Source: Actinomadura nitritigenes (GTDB lineage: Bacteria > Actinomycetota > Actinomycetes > Streptosporangiales > Streptosporangiaceae). Taken from it: a stretch of DNA of 64,000 nucleotides. The DNA lies in assembly GCF_017573545.1 (NCBI RefSeq), contig NZ_JAGEOK010000018.1, forward strand, positions 62,001 through 126,000, read 5' to 3'. How positions within the stretch are numbered: position 1 is the stretch's first letter; each line of letters begins with the position of its first letter. Made by a program: the position numbers and the translations under genes. Below are positions 17,194 to 26,294 of the stretch, one piece after another. The notes under the pieces are model-generated. The model made no database searches. It was not told the DNA's origin and saw nothing but the letters and a program-made list of their open reading frames with translations.

Positions 17194-17901
17194 TCAGGCG
17201 GCCGCCAGCCGCGCGCACAGCGCCGGGACGGCCTCGCCGATCGGCTCCCGGACGACCTCGTCGGCGAGGTCGTCGTAGGGCGTCGGATCCCGGTTCACGA
17301 TGATCAGCCGTGCGCCGCACTCGGCCGCGACGGCGCACAGCCGCGCCGCCGGGTCCACGGTCAGCGAGCTGCCGATCGCCACGAACACCTCCGAGGCGCG
17401 GGCGATGTTCCCGGCCAGCGACAGTACGTCCGCGTCGAGGTACTGGCCGAACAGCACGATCGACGGCTGCAGCACGCCGCCGCAGGACGGGCAGGCCGGA
17501 TCGTCCTCGCCGCGCGCCAGGACGTCGGCGGTCGCGTACCCGGCGTGGCAGCGCAGGCACGACGTGGTGGCCATGGTGCCGTGCAGCTCCAGCACCTTGC
17601 GGGGCGTCGAGCCCGCCTTCTGGTGCAGGCCGTCGACGTTCTGGGTGAGGATCCGCACGGCCGCGGCCTTCTCCAGGCCGGCCAGCGCGCGGTGCGCCGC
17701 GTTGGGGCGGGCGCCGGCGTGCAGATCGAGCGTCCGCCAGAAGCGGCGCCTGACCTCGGCGTCGTTCACGAAGTGCTTGCGGGTGAAGAGCCGGGCCAGC
17801 TCGGGGTCCCGGGTCCACACGCCGGACGGGCCCCGGTAGTCGGGGACGCCCGAGTCCGTGGAGATTCCCGCGCCGGTCAGCACGGCGATTCGTACGACCA
17901 T
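17194..17901 (-). CDS. NAD-dependent protein deacylase (sirtuin)
   Basis: 235 residues. VLTGAGISTDSGVPDYRG is the NAD-binding signature, TQNVDGLHQKAG and the catalytic histidine in LELHGTM follow, and a zinc ribbon is seen as CLRC..CPSC. GSSLTVDPAARL and IIVNRDPTPYD complete the Rossmann fold. The ATG at 17901 (VVRIAVLTGAG) is preferred; the frame is open 20 codons further but that stretch looks non-coding. It likely removes acyl groups from lysines of metabolic enzymes. It stands alone between the cob genes and a divergent MFS gene. Confidence 0.92.
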   Translation of the reverse strand: MVVRIAVLTGAGISTDSGVPDYRGPSGVWTRDPELARLFTRKHFVNDAEVRRRFWRTLDLHAGARPNAAHRALAGLEKAAAVRILTQNVDGLHQKAGSTPRKVLELHGTMATTSCLRCHAGYATADVLARGEDDPACPSCGGVLQPSIVLFGQYLDADVLSLAGNIARASEVFVAIGSSLTVDPAARLCAVAAECGARLIIVNRDPTPYDDLADEVVREPIGEAVPALCARLAAA

Positions 17902-18014
17902 GGGGAGAACGTACGGGCCGGGTGGTGACAGGGTCGACCCGTTTTCCGCGCTGGCGGACATATGCCGTCATATGATTAGTTAGCGCAAGAAACTATCTTT
18001 GGGGAGGGGAGAGC

Positions 18015-19727
18015 GTGCCGACCAAGCACTATCCGTGGATCGCCCTGAGCAACACGACGCTGGGCATGCTGCTCGCGACGGTCAACTCCTCGATCGTGAT
18101 CATCTCGCTGCCGGCCATCTTCCGCGGGATCCATCTGAACCCGCTGGAACCGGGCAACGTCAGCTACCTGCTGTGGATCCTGATGGGCTACATGCTCGTC
18201 TCCGCGGTCCTGGTGGTGACCCTCGGCCGGCTCGGCGACATGTTCGGACGCGTCCGGATGTACAACGCCGGCTTCGCGGTCTTCACGGTCGGGACGATCG
18301 TGCTCGGGCTGGACCCGCTGCACGGCGGCGCCGGGGCCGTCTGGCTCATCGCCTGGCGGGTGTTCCAGGGGATCGGCGGAGCCATGCTGATGGCCAACTC
18401 GGCCGCGATCCTCACCGACGCCTTCCCGGCCGACCGGCGCGGCATGGCGATGGGCGTCAACCAGGTCGCCGGCATCGCCGGGAGCTTCCTCGGCCTCGTC
18501 GCCGGCGGCCTGCTCAGCGAGGTCAGCTGGCGGCTGGTGTTCTTCGCCTCCGCCCCGATCGGGCTGATCGGGACCGTCTGGGCCTACCGCAGCCTCGTCG
18601 AGACCGCCACCCGCGCCGTCCGCGCGAGGATCGACTGGATCGGCAACGCGACCTTCGCGGTCGGCCTGACCGCGCTGCTGGCCGCCATCACCTACGGCAT
18701 CCAGCCGTACGGCGGGCACGACATGGGCTGGACGAACCCGTGGGTGCTGGCGGGCGTCATCGGCGGCGTCGTCGTCCTCGCGGTCTTCTGCTACATCGAG
18801 ACCAAGGTCGACGAGCCGATGTTCCACCTCGACCTGTTCAGGATCCGCGCGTTCGCGGCCGGGAACGCGGCCGGGCTGCTCGCCGCGATCTCCCGCGGCG
18901 GCATGCAGTTCATGCTGATCATCTGGCTGCAGGGCATCTGGCTGCCGCTGCACGGCTACGACTTCGCGGACACCCCGCTGTGGGCGGGCATCTACCTGCT
19001 GCCGCTCACCCTCGGGTTCCTGGTCGCCGGGCCGATCTCGGGCCACCTGTCCGACCGCTACGGGGCCCGCGCGTTCGCCTCCGGCGGGCTGGCGCTGTCC
19101 GCGCTGGCCTTCCTCGGGCTGCTGATGATCCCCACCGACTTCGACTACGGGATCTTCGCGCTGCTGATCTTCCTCAACGGGATCGGCTCCGGGCTGTTCG
19201 CCGCGCCCAACACCACCGCGATCATGAACTCGGTGCCGGCCGGGCAGCGCGGCGCCGCGTCCGGCATGCGCGCCACCTTCATGAACGCGGGCATGGTGCT
19301 GTCGATCGGCGTGTTCTTCTCGCTGATGATCGCCGGGCTGTCGAACTCGCTGCCGAAGACGCTGACCGGCGGGCTGACCTCGCACGGCGTCTCGCCCGAC
19401 GTCGCCGCGCAGGTGGGGCGGACGCCGCCGGTCGGGACGCTGTTCGCCGCGTTCCTCGGCTACAACCCGATCCAGAACCTGCTGGAGCCCTTCCACGCGC
19501 TGGCGCGGCTGGCACCGCGCGACGCCGCCACGCTGACCGGCCGGTCGTACTTCCCGCACCTGATCGCCGACCCGTTCCACCACGGCCTGGTGATCGTGTT
19601 CAGCATGGCGATCGCGATGTCGCTGATCGCGGCGCTGGCCTCGCTGCTGCGCGGCCGCCGCTACGTCCACGACGACACGGCGGCGGACGCGCCGGAGCCG
19701 GTGAAGGCCGGGAAGGACGCCTCGTGA
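18015..19727 (+). CDS. MFS transporter, DHA2 (EmrB/QacA) type
   Basis: 570 residues with about 14 predicted membrane spans. The motif A loop LGRLGDMFGRVRMYNAG lies between spans 2 and 3, and a second copy, GHLSDRYGARAFASG, between later spans. GIAGSFLGLVAGGLLSEVSWRLVFF is motif C typical of antiporters. A long extracytoplasmic stretch lies before the last span. GTG 18015 has a strong GGGGAGGGG 5-13 bases upstream. The substrate is unknown; drug or metabolite/proton export is expected. The AT-rich region at 17960-18000 is its probable promoter. Confidence 0.9.
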   Translation: MPTKHYPWIALSNTTLGMLLATVNSSIVIISLPAIFRGIHLNPLEPGNVSYLLWILMGYMLVSAVLVVTLGRLGDMFGRVRMYNAGFAVFTVGTIVLGLDPLHGGAGAVWLIAWRVFQGIGGAMLMANSAAILTDAFPADRRGMAMGVNQVAGIAGSFLGLVAGGLLSEVSWRLVFFASAPIGLIGTVWAYRSLVETATRAVRARIDWIGNATFAVGLTALLAAITYGIQPYGGHDMGWTNPWVLAGVIGGVVVLAVFCYIETKVDEPMFHLDLFRIRAFAAGNAAGLLAAISRGGMQFMLIIWLQGIWLPLHGYDFADTPLWAGIYLLPLTLGFLVAGPISGHLSDRYGARAFASGGLALSALAFLGLLMIPTDFDYGIFALLIFLNGIGSGLFAAPNTTAIMNSVPAGQRGAASGMRATFMNAGMVLSIGVFFSLMIAGLSNSLPKTLTGGLTSHGVSPDVAAQVGRTPPVGTLFAAFLGYNPIQNLLEPFHALARLAPRDAATLTGRSYFPHLIADPFHHGLVIVFSMAIAMSLIAALASLLRGRRYVHDDTAADAPEPVKAGKDAS

Positions 19728-19748
19728 GCCGGTGAGCCGCCGTGCGGG

Positions 19749-20735
19749 CTATCCCTTCGCGGGCTCGGGGCAGGAGCCGGTGGCGGCGGTGGGGCTCGGC
19801 GCGGGCGCCGGGTCCCGCTCGGGGACGCCCGGACCGGTGCGCCGCAGGTTGTGCGCCCTCATGACCGACTGCAGGTCGGGGTTGCCGTCGCGGCCGTCGG
19901 CGTCGGCCAGCGCGGGGCACGCCCAGGCGTCCTGGCGGCCCCACGAGTAGCTGATGTCGAACGCGGGCCTCGGGACGAGCCGGTCCCACCGGGTGAGGAT
20001 CGCCTTCATCTCGCCCGCGGCCGGCAGCCGCCAGTTCTTCTCCCCGCCGCTGCAGGACTGCCCGAACGTCTGGAACACCGGCACGATCATCCTCCTGGTG
20101 AACCCGGCCCGCGTCGCCTGGCCCACCATCGTGTCGATCGCGCCCAGATCGCATCCGCCGCGCCCGAGCCTGCACGGGTAGGGGTCGAGGCCGATCAGGT
20201 CGAGATGGGTCTCCGACGGCTTCAGCGGGGCCATCGGCCAGTCCGTCAGCGACGCGAACGCCTTCTGGCCGGGCGCGTACCTGTGCACGATGTCGGCGCG
20301 CCGCCGCAGTTCGCCGGCGATGCCGGGGCACTGGTCGGGGTTCGGCTCGTCCGACAGGTACCAGCCGTAGACGCGGTCGTTCCCGGCGAACCGCTTCACC
20401 GTGTCGGCGAACGCCGACGTGCTGTTCTGCTGGAAGTCCCCGCAGGTGGTGTTGCCGACCCACAGCAGCGCCCGGCCGCCCTTCGGCAGCGAGGCGATCT
20501 CTCCGGCGTCGGGGTCCACGTCGAACAGGTCGTAGCCGAGTGCCGCGGCCTTCGCGCGGTCGCCCGCCGGCATGTTCAGCGCGGCGTGCAGGGTCCCGGT
20601 GGGAAGTGTTCCGGCGGCCCGGGACGCGGCGGCCGGGCGGGCGGCGGCGTCGCCGGGCGAGGGGGCGAGAAGGTATCCGGTGGCGGCGCCGCCGAGGGCG
20701 GCCGCGGCGGCCACCGCGAGCAGTCGCGTCTTCAT
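19749..20735 (-). CDS. Secreted protein of unknown function, glycosidase-like fold possible
   Basis: 328 residues starting at MKTRLLAVAAAAALGGAATG, a clear Sec signal peptide, with GGGAGA 4 bases before the ATG. The mature part has strand-helix alternation with GYDLFDVDPDAG, RVYGWYLSDEPNPDQCPGI, LIGLDPYPC and FDISYSWGRQDAW. These resemble (beta/alpha)8 glycoside-hydrolase-like proteins, with the E in SDEPN a possible acid/base. Six or more cysteines suggest disulfides. I cannot name a family with confidence. The proline/alanine-rich C terminus is low complexity. Confidence 0.7.
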   Translation of the reverse strand: MKTRLLAVAAAAALGGAATGYLLAPSPGDAAARPAAASRAAGTLPTGTLHAALNMPAGDRAKAAALGYDLFDVDPDAGEIASLPKGGRALLWVGNTTCGDFQQNSTSAFADTVKRFAGNDRVYGWYLSDEPNPDQCPGIAGELRRRADIVHRYAPGQKAFASLTDWPMAPLKPSETHLDLIGLDPYPCRLGRGGCDLGAIDTMVGQATRAGFTRRMIVPVFQTFGQSCSGGEKNWRLPAAGEMKAILTRWDRLVPRPAFDISYSWGRQDAWACPALADADGRDGNPDLQSVMRAHNLRRTGPGVPERDPAPAPSPTAATGSCPEPAKG

Positions 20736-20851
20736 GATGTCTCCCGGCATCGCTGATGCGGCATGGGCATGAGATGCGCGTCCAGCGTCGCACGGGAACG
20801 GCGCAGATCACCGGGAAAGCGTCCGCGGGCCGCGATGTCCCCGGAAAAGGA

Positions 20852-20885
20852 CGGGACCGGCCGCCTTTACGGACGGCCGGTCCCG
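20852..20885 (-). terminator. Terminator downstream of the DUF2637 gene
   Basis: A perfect 12-bp stem, CGGGACCGGCCG (20852-20863) with CGGCCGGTCCCG (20874-20885), and a 10-base loop lie about 40 bp past the stop of the gene at 20926. Confidence 0.65.
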
Positions 20886-20925
20886 GGACGAGCGGTGCGC
20901 TCGCGGTGCCGGTGGTGCGGGAGGG

Positions 20926-22020
20926 TCAGACGCGCCAGGAGCGGACGAGCTCGTCCAGCGCCGCCTGGTCGTAGACGATGCCCTGGTCGCCCAGCTCCTT
21001 GGCGACCAGCTCGCCGTCGCCGTGGTGCTTGGCCAGCAGCCGGTACACCGCGTAGGGGAACCAGTGGTTGTCGCTGATCCGCCGGATCTCGGCCTCGTCG
21101 CACCTGTAGCCCTCGGCGCGCACCTCGGCCAGCGTCGCGGCGATGTCGCCGTGCCGGCGTTCGAGGACGTCGATGACGATGGTGCGCAGGTTCTCCGGGT
21201 CGGGGGCCGGGCCAGGCTCCTCGTGCGGGACGCCGACCGCGCTGCGGCCGTTGAGGCTCCCGCGCGCGGCGGCGCTGACCACGGCCATCTCCGGGTCGGG
21301 CGCGGGCTCGGGCTCGCGGGACGCGGCCGGGGCGGCGGCGGACGACGCCGGGGCGGCGGCGGGCTCGGCCTCGCGGGTCGCGGCGGCGGCGCCGTTCGCC
21401 GAGCCGTTCGCCGTGCCCGACTCGATCGCCTTGCCGGAGTGGCCGGGCACCTGGATCTGCGGGAACGGACCGGTGTTGCGCAGCGGCATCAGCGTGATCT
21501 GCTGCAGCGTGACCGGGCCGGCGATGGCGCGCGGCGCGGGCTCGGCGGGCTTCGGCTCCTCCTCTTCGCCGGATTGGCGCGAGACGTACCGGTGCAGCGT
21601 TCGCAGCAGGACGAACAGGCCCAGCATCGACACGATCGGCGGGACCGCGGCGGTCGCCTGGTAGGAGAACGACCGGTGCCCGACGTGCCCGACGTTGAAG
21701 ATGAGGCTGGCCGTCCAGCCCGCGAGGGCGATGGCGAGCGGCAGGAAGAAGTCCAGCCAGCTCATCATGTCGCGGCGGCGCAGCACGAAGGCGTCGACGG
21801 CGAGCAGGAAGAGGCCGAGTTCGCCCACGATGATGAAGAGGTCGACCAGCAGCGGGAACGAGTCGGCCTTCCATCCGCGCAGGCCGTGTTCCAGTGCCCA
21901 GTGGTAGAGACCGGCGTAGGACTGGGCGAAGCCTCCCGCGGTCGCGGTCATGACCGCGATCGCCATGAAGGCGATGGCCCCCCACCGTGTGATGACCTGT
22001 ACCCGGTTGGCAGCGCTCAT
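20926..22020 (-). CDS. DUF2637 membrane protein
   Basis: 364 residues. About four membrane spans fill residues 12-145, with DUF2637 hallmarks FAQSYAGLYHWALEHG, FPLLVDLFIIVGELGLFLLA and LPLAIALAGWTASLIFNVGH. A long Ala/Glu/Pro linker (about 150-270) leads to a C-terminal helical domain, LRTIVIDVLERRHGDIAATL to the end, that resembles a small winged-helix module. DUF2637 proteins are often found near conjugative or regulatory actinomycete loci, but no integrase or replication gene is seen here. The ATG has GGAGC upstream. Confidence 0.8.
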   Translation of the reverse strand: MSAANRVQVITRWGAIAFMAIAVMTATAGGFAQSYAGLYHWALEHGLRGWKADSFPLLVDLFIIVGELGLFLLAVDAFVLRRRDMMSWLDFFLPLAIALAGWTASLIFNVGHVGHRSFSYQATAAVPPIVSMLGLFVLLRTLHRYVSRQSGEEEEPKPAEPAPRAIAGPVTLQQITLMPLRNTGPFPQIQVPGHSGKAIESGTANGSANGAAAATREAEPAAAPASSAAAPAASREPEPAPDPEMAVVSAAARGSLNGRSAVGVPHEEPGPAPDPENLRTIVIDVLERRHGDIAATLAEVRAEGYRCDEAEIRRISDNHWFPYAVYRLLAKHHGDGELVAKELGDQGIVYDQAALDELVRSWRV

Positions 22021-22444
22021 GCGGCAGGTGCTCCAGATTGTCTTACCTAACCAAATGTGATCGAAGGGAGACTATCCATTCCCTGCGCGTTTCGTGGGGG
22101 ATTCCAGTTACGTCTGTGTACCGGTCGGCCCCGCCCGGACCCGCGGCCGCGGCCTCGGCCCGCAGCAGGCCGAGGCGTTCCGGGCGGTCAAGGAGTGGAT
22201 CGAGGCGCAGGATCGCGAGCCGGTGGGGGATGCCGGACGCGGCGGGGTGCAGCCTGCCCCTCCGGGTCGCCTACGGACTGTCGCCGCCCGCCTACCAGGC
22301 GCGAGTGAGCCGGATCGCGATCCGGGGCCCGAATCGGCCCGGCGGCGTGCATCGATCCGGGGATCCGGGGAACGGCGACAGCAATGGCGTTTTGAGTGGA
22401 ATGTCGAAATTCGTCGCGGAAGAACCCTGGGGGAGGGGGACACG
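22021..22444. other. 424-bp intergenic region with possible coding remnant
   Basis: The ends must carry the divergent promoters for the DUF2637 gene and the esterase-like gene. The middle (about 22150-22260) has coding-like composition. One frame reads QQAEAFRAVKEWIEAQDREP, helical and protein-like, but it then degenerates. No start with a ribosome site was found. It may be a decayed gene fragment; I see no hairpin of note. Confidence 0.35.
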
Positions 22445-23749
22445 ATGAGCGACGTGGACGACGTGCTGGGGGCCGCGCTGCCGCTGGAGTACGCCGACGA
22501 CCTGGACCCGCTGCTCGACCGCATCGGGGACGCCTCGTGCGTCCTGATCGGCGAGGCCAGCCACGGCACCCACGAGTACTACGCGTGGCGGGCCGCGATC
22601 ACCCGCCGGCTGATCGCCGAACGCGGCTTCTCCTTCGTGGCCGTCGAGGGCGACTGGCCGGACTGCCGCGAGGTCGGGCGGTCGGTCACGCTGGCGCCCG
22701 GCGGCGCGGAGGACCCGCGCACCGCCCTGGACGGCTTCGGGCGCTGGCCCACCTGGATGTGGGCCAACGAGGAGACCGTCCGGCTCTGCCGGTGGCTGCG
22801 CGAGCACAACGCCGGACTGGCGCCCGACGAGAGGGCCGGCTTCTACGGCCTCGACGTCTACAGCCTGTGGGAGTCGCTGCGGGCCGTCGTCGACCATCTG
22901 GCCGAGCACCGCCCCGAGTACCTGGCGACGGCGCTGGACGCGTACCGCTGCTTCGAGCCGCACGGCGAGGACCCGCAGTCGTACGGGTGGAACACGGCGC
23001 TGGTCCCGGACGGGTGCGCCGAGGAGGTCATGGCGCTGCTGACCCGGCTGCGCCGCCCGGTCTCGCACGGCGACTCCCGCGACCCCGACGAGGAGCTGGA
23101 CCTCCGGCAGAACGCCGAGATCGCGGCGGGCGCCGAGCGCTACTACCGCACCATGATCGGCGGCGGGCCGGAGTCGTGGAACGTCCGCGACGTGCACATG
23201 GCCGACACGCTCGACCGGCTGACGGACTTCCACACCCACGGCGGCCAGACCGGCAAGGGGGTCGTGTGGGCGCACAACACCCACGTCGGCGACGCGCGCG
23301 CCACCGACATGGCGGACGCGGGCATGGTGAACCTCGGGCAGCTGGCCCGCGAGCGGCGCGGCCGCGACCGGGTCGTCATCGTCGGGTTCGCGGGCGGTCC
23401 CGGCGAGGTGGTCGCCGCGCCGAGCTGGGGCGACCCGATGGAGGTGATGACCGTCCCGCCGCCGGCGCACGGGTCGCTGGAGGAGGTGCTCGCGCGGTCG
23501 GAGCTGCACCGCGGCATGTTCGTGGTGCCGCCCGAGCGGGACATGCCCGGATTCCTCACCGGCACGCTCGGGCAGCGGGCGATCGGCGTCGTCTACGACC
23601 CCGACCGCGACGCGCGCCAGTACGTCCCGACGCGGCTCGCCGAGAGGTACGACGCGCTGTGCTGGTTCCGGATCACCTCCGCGCTCGCCCCGCTGCACCT
23701 GGAGGCGGCGCGCCGCGGCGAGCTGGAGACCATGCCGTCGGGCGTGTGA
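22445..23749 (+). CDS. Erythromycin esterase family protein
   Basis: 434 residues of the EreA/EreB-like superfamily. The N-terminal CVLIGEASHGTHEYYAWRA and the later VVWAHNTHVGDARATDM carry the conserved Glu and His residues of the metal-independent hydrolase site. FVAVEGDWPDCREVGR and GFYGLDVYSLWESL are also typical. True macrolide esterases are a small subset, and most chromosomal actinobacterial members have unknown substrates, so resistance should not be assumed. The ATG at 22445 follows GGGGGAGGGGG; the open frame upstream is non-coding. Confidence 0.88.
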   Translation: MSDVDDVLGAALPLEYADDLDPLLDRIGDASCVLIGEASHGTHEYYAWRAAITRRLIAERGFSFVAVEGDWPDCREVGRSVTLAPGGAEDPRTALDGFGRWPTWMWANEETVRLCRWLREHNAGLAPDERAGFYGLDVYSLWESLRAVVDHLAEHRPEYLATALDAYRCFEPHGEDPQSYGWNTALVPDGCAEEVMALLTRLRRPVSHGDSRDPDEELDLRQNAEIAAGAERYYRTMIGGGPESWNVRDVHMADTLDRLTDFHTHGGQTGKGVVWAHNTHVGDARATDMADAGMVNLGQLARERRGRDRVVIVGFAGGPGEVVAAPSWGDPMEVMTVPPPAHGSLEEVLARSELHRGMFVVPPERDMPGFLTGTLGQRAIGVVYDPDRDARQYVPTRLAERYDALCWFRITSALAPLHLEAARRGELETMPSGV

Positions 23750-23786
23750 GCGCGGTCCCGGCCGGGCACGCCGAACCCGTGGACGA

Positions 23787-23805
23787 GCCGGCTGCGCGAG
23801 CCGGC
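23787..23805. terminator. Small hairpin between esterase-like and DUF427 genes
   Basis: GCCGGCT-GCGCG-AGCCGGC is a perfect 7-bp stem with a 5-base loop, ending 16 bp before the DUF427 start codon. It could be a weak terminator for the upstream gene, or structure in the leader of the downstream one. Confidence 0.4.
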
Positions 23806-23821
23806 CGACAGGGAGATGAGC

Positions 23822-24610
23822 ATGTCGCTGACCTTGGCTCCAGGACCCCTCGCCGGATCGCCCGGTGACGACGTCAACTACAGCATCGACGGGCCTAAGC
23901 ACCGGCTGCTGATGCACGAGTTCCCGCGCCGGGTGCACGCCCGCTTCGGCGGGGAGGTCGTGCTCGACACCGAACGCGGCAGGCTGCTGCACGAGACGGG
24001 GCTGCTGCCCGCCTTGTACGTCCCGGAGGACGACGTCCGGACCGATCTGCTGGAGCGGACCGACCACAGCACGCACTGCCCGTTCAAGGGCGACGCCGCG
24101 TACTGGACGATCCGCGTCGGCGACCGGGTCGCGGAGAACGCGGTGTGGGGGTACCCGGAGCCGCTGCCGGAATCGTCCTGGCTGCGCGGCTACATGGCCT
24201 TCTACTGGGCCCCGATGGACGCCTGGTACGACGAGGACGAGCGGGTCCACGGGCACCTGCGCGACCCGTTCCACCGGGTGGACGCCCGCGCCTCGTCGCG
24301 GCACGTCCGGGTGCTGCTGGACGGGGAGCTCGTCGCCGAGACCGAGCACCCGAAGGTGCTGTCGGAGACGGGCCTGCCCAACCGGATCTACATCCCGGCC
24401 GTCGACGTGCGCCGCGAGCTGCTGACCCGCAGCGAGAAGCGGACCGTGTGCCCCTACAAGGGCGAGGCGACGTACTGGTCGCTGGACGGCGCGGAGGACG
24501 CGGCGTGGTCCTATGAGGATCCGCTGGAGAACGCGCTCAAGGTCGCCGGGCACTTCAGCTTCGACCACCGGGCGCTGACCGTCGAGTCCGATCCGCCGCC
24601 GCGCGCGTGA
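23822..24610 (+). CDS. Tandem DUF427 domain protein
   Basis: 262 residues with two copies of the DUF427 fold. Copy one has VHARFGGEVVLDTERGRLLHE and THCPFKGDAAYWTIRVGD; copy two has VRVLLDGELVAETEHPKVLSE and TVCPYKGEATYWSLDGAE. The repeated Cys-Pro-x-Lys-Gly motif marks the family, whose biochemical function is not established. ATG 23822 is preferred over ATG 23816 because AGGGAG then lies six bases upstream. The 73-bp gap to the esterase-like gene suggests separate or weakly coupled expression. Confidence 0.85.
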   Translation: MSLTLAPGPLAGSPGDDVNYSIDGPKHRLLMHEFPRRVHARFGGEVVLDTERGRLLHETGLLPALYVPEDDVRTDLLERTDHSTHCPFKGDAAYWTIRVGDRVAENAVWGYPEPLPESSWLRGYMAFYWAPMDAWYDEDERVHGHLRDPFHRVDARASSRHVRVLLDGELVAETEHPKVLSETGLPNRIYIPAVDVRRELLTRSEKRTVCPYKGEATYWSLDGAEDAAWSYEDPLENALKVAGHFSFDHRALTVESDPPPRA

Positions 24611-24631
24611 GCGGCGGCCGGCCGGCCGGAC

Positions 24632-25025
24632 GTCCGCGTCGCCGGGCAGATCGCCCGTGACCCGGTGCTCGTCGTCGGCGAGGTGCCGGGGGCGGGCGGC
24701 TCGGCGCGGGTGCGGCGCCGCCGGGAGATGCTCGGCGGCAAGGGCGCCGACCAGGCGGTCGGGCTCGCGCAGCTCGGGAGGCGGCCCGCGCCGGCCGTCG
24801 GGCCTCGCGCGGGGCAACCGCATCGTGCTGGACGGCGCGCCCGTCGCCGACAGCACCGGCACCGGGGACGCGCTCACCGCCGCGCTGATCGCCGCGCTCG
24901 CCCGCGGGGAGCCGCCGGAGCGCGCCGCCCGGTTCTCGGTCGCGGCGGCGGGCGCCACCGTCGGCCGGCCCGTCGGCCGGCCCGCTCTGAGCTTCGAGGG
25001 TGCGAGGGCGCGCGCGGGCATCTGA
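24632..25025 (+). pseudogene. Ribokinase-like (PfkB) pseudogene
   Basis: Two recognisable ends of a sugar kinase lie in different frames with the middle missing. The 5' piece, VAGQIARDPVLVVGEVPGAG then LGGKGADQAVGLAQLG, is the substrate/GG motif region of ribokinases (frame of 24638). After about 24785 the match shifts frame to RIVLDGAPVADSTGTGDALT, the C-terminal anion-hole/catalytic-Asp motif, ending at 25025. An intact enzyme is about 300 residues; here only about 50 + 70 remain. This indicates a large internal deletion plus frameshift. There is no intact copy nearby. Confidence 0.75.
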
Positions 25026-25122
25026 CGAACGCGGGTCTCTGACGAACTCCTGCCAGGGCGGTTTACCGGACAGGTGACAGCGGGCATGTCAACGTACCCG
25101 GCGACCGGTAAGGAGGACGATT

Positions 25123-25848
25123 TTGGCGACCCCCTCGTCCCCGCCCTCCCCGTCCGTCCCCCGCCCCGGGTTCTGGGCCGCGCTCGACGCCGCCCAGCGG
25201 ACCGCGCTGCGCGCCGCCGCGCGGCCCCGCCAGTTCGCGGTCAAGGCGCCGCTGGTCTACCAGGGCGACGAGTCCGACCACGTGATCATCATCGAGCGGG
25301 GCTGGGCCAAGGTCACCTCGTCCACCGAGGACGGCCACGACGTGGTGCTGGCCGTGCGCGGGCCGGGCGACCTGCTCGCCGAGAGCGCGGTGCTGGGCGG
25401 CCGCACCCGCTCGGCGACGGTGACGGCGCTGTCCCCGGTGCGGGCGCTGGTCGTCCCGGCCGGCCGGTTCACCGGGTTCCTGGACGAGCACCCGGACGTG
25501 TGGATGCTCGTCACCGGCACGTTCGTGCAGCGCATCGACGACTCCGACCGGCGGCTGCGCGCGCACGTGACCAGCCGCGGCACGCAGCGGCTCGCGCGGC
25601 TGCTGGCCGACCTCGCCGAGCGCTCGGCGCAGCACGTCCCGCCCGCGCCGGACGGGTCGATCGTGATCGGGCCGCCGCTGTCGCAGGAGGAGCTCGGCAG
25701 CTGGATGGACGCCTCGCGCGAGACGGTCGCGCGGGCCATGACGGGGCTGCGCGCGGCGGGCCTCATCCGCACCGGCTGGCGCAGGATCACCGTCGTCGAC
25801 CTGCCCGGCCTGCGCGCGTTCGCCGACGACGCCGAGCCGCCCGGCTAG
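25123..25848 (+). CDS. Crp/Fnr-family transcriptional regulator
   Basis: 241 residues: a cyclic-nucleotide-binding beta-roll (about 18-135; RPRQFAVKAPLVYQGDESDH, AVRGPGDLLAESAVLGG) followed by the dimer helix and a winged helix (SQEELGSWMDASRETVARAM, about 186-206). TTG 25123 is the start: AAGGAGGA lies about 6 bases upstream and nothing else fits. The phosphate-binding cassette lacks the canonical RxA arrangement, so cAMP binding is uncertain. The binding domain closely resembles that of the cyclase-like protein at 60161-61840. Confidence 0.9.
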   Translation: MATPSSPPSPSVPRPGFWAALDAAQRTALRAAARPRQFAVKAPLVYQGDESDHVIIIERGWAKVTSSTEDGHDVVLAVRGPGDLLAESAVLGGRTRSATVTALSPVRALVVPAGRFTGFLDEHPDVWMLVTGTFVQRIDDSDRRLRAHVTSRGTQRLARLLADLAERSAQHVPPAPDGSIVIGPPLSQEELGSWMDASRETVARAMTGLRAAGLIRTGWRRITVVDLPGLRAFADDAEPPG

Positions 25849-25853
25849 CCGCG

Positions 25854-25879
25854 GCCCCGGCGGCGCCGGGCGCCGGGGC
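25854..25879. terminator. Bidirectional terminator
   Basis: GCCCCGGCG (25854-25862) pairs perfectly with CGCCGGGGC (25871-25879) around an 8-base loop, between the convergent crp-like gene and the gene at 25882. Confidence 0.55.
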
Positions 25880-25881
25880 GG

Positions 25882-26268
25882 TCAGCCCTCCGCGATGCGC
25901 CGCCGCGCCTCCTCCCAGGTGACGGGCAGGTCGGCGGCCTTCGCCCGCCAGAAGACGAACGTGGAGTCGCGCATCACGGCGCGCTTGGCCCGCATCGTGG
26001 ACCGGTGCGGCTCGGCGGCGGCGTAGGCCCGGATCGCCTTCTCGTCGCGCCAGGCGGACAGCGTCCAGAACGTCCGCCCGAGCAGCTGGGCCTTCAGGGT
26101 GACGCCGTGCGCGCCGTCGGACCGGCGGGCCTGACGCAGCAGGGACAGCGACGCGACGAAGAACCCCGGCACGTGGCGCAGCGAGCGCACCTCCAGCCGG
26201 GACGCCATGACGGTGACCTCCGCGCCGGGGCCGGGGGCGTGGACGGGGATCCAGGGCAGGGTCGGCAT
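25882..26268 (-). CDS. Antibiotic-biosynthesis-monooxygenase-like (DUF3291-type) protein
   Basis: 128 residues. The dimeric alpha+beta barrel pattern shows in VRSLRHVPGFFVASLSLLRQ, LGRTFWTLSAWRDEKAIRAY and STMRAKRAVMRDSTFVFWRA, resembling the spheroidene-monooxygenase/ABM-like group. No catalytic residue can be named. ATG 26268 has GAAGGACC upstream. It is divergent from a TetR gene, and the promoter gap holds two copies of a TTGTCAATGG repeat, so it is the likely target of that repressor. Confidence 0.75.
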   Translation of the reverse strand: MPTLPWIPVHAPGPGAEVTVMASRLEVRSLRHVPGFFVASLSLLRQARRSDGAHGVTLKAQLLGRTFWTLSAWRDEKAIRAYAAAEPHRSTMRAKRAVMRDSTFVFWRAKAADLPVTWEEARRRIAEG

Positions 26269-26294
26269 GGGCGGTCCTTCGCTCAGACGCGATT

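Noticed and set aside
20926..22020. Part of an integrative conjugative element because of DUF2637
   Set aside because: No integrase, replication, transfer or attachment-site sequence was found nearby.
22445..23749. Macrolide resistance gene
   Set aside because: Family membership is clear, but most chromosomal members are not macrolide esterases; no resistance context is present.
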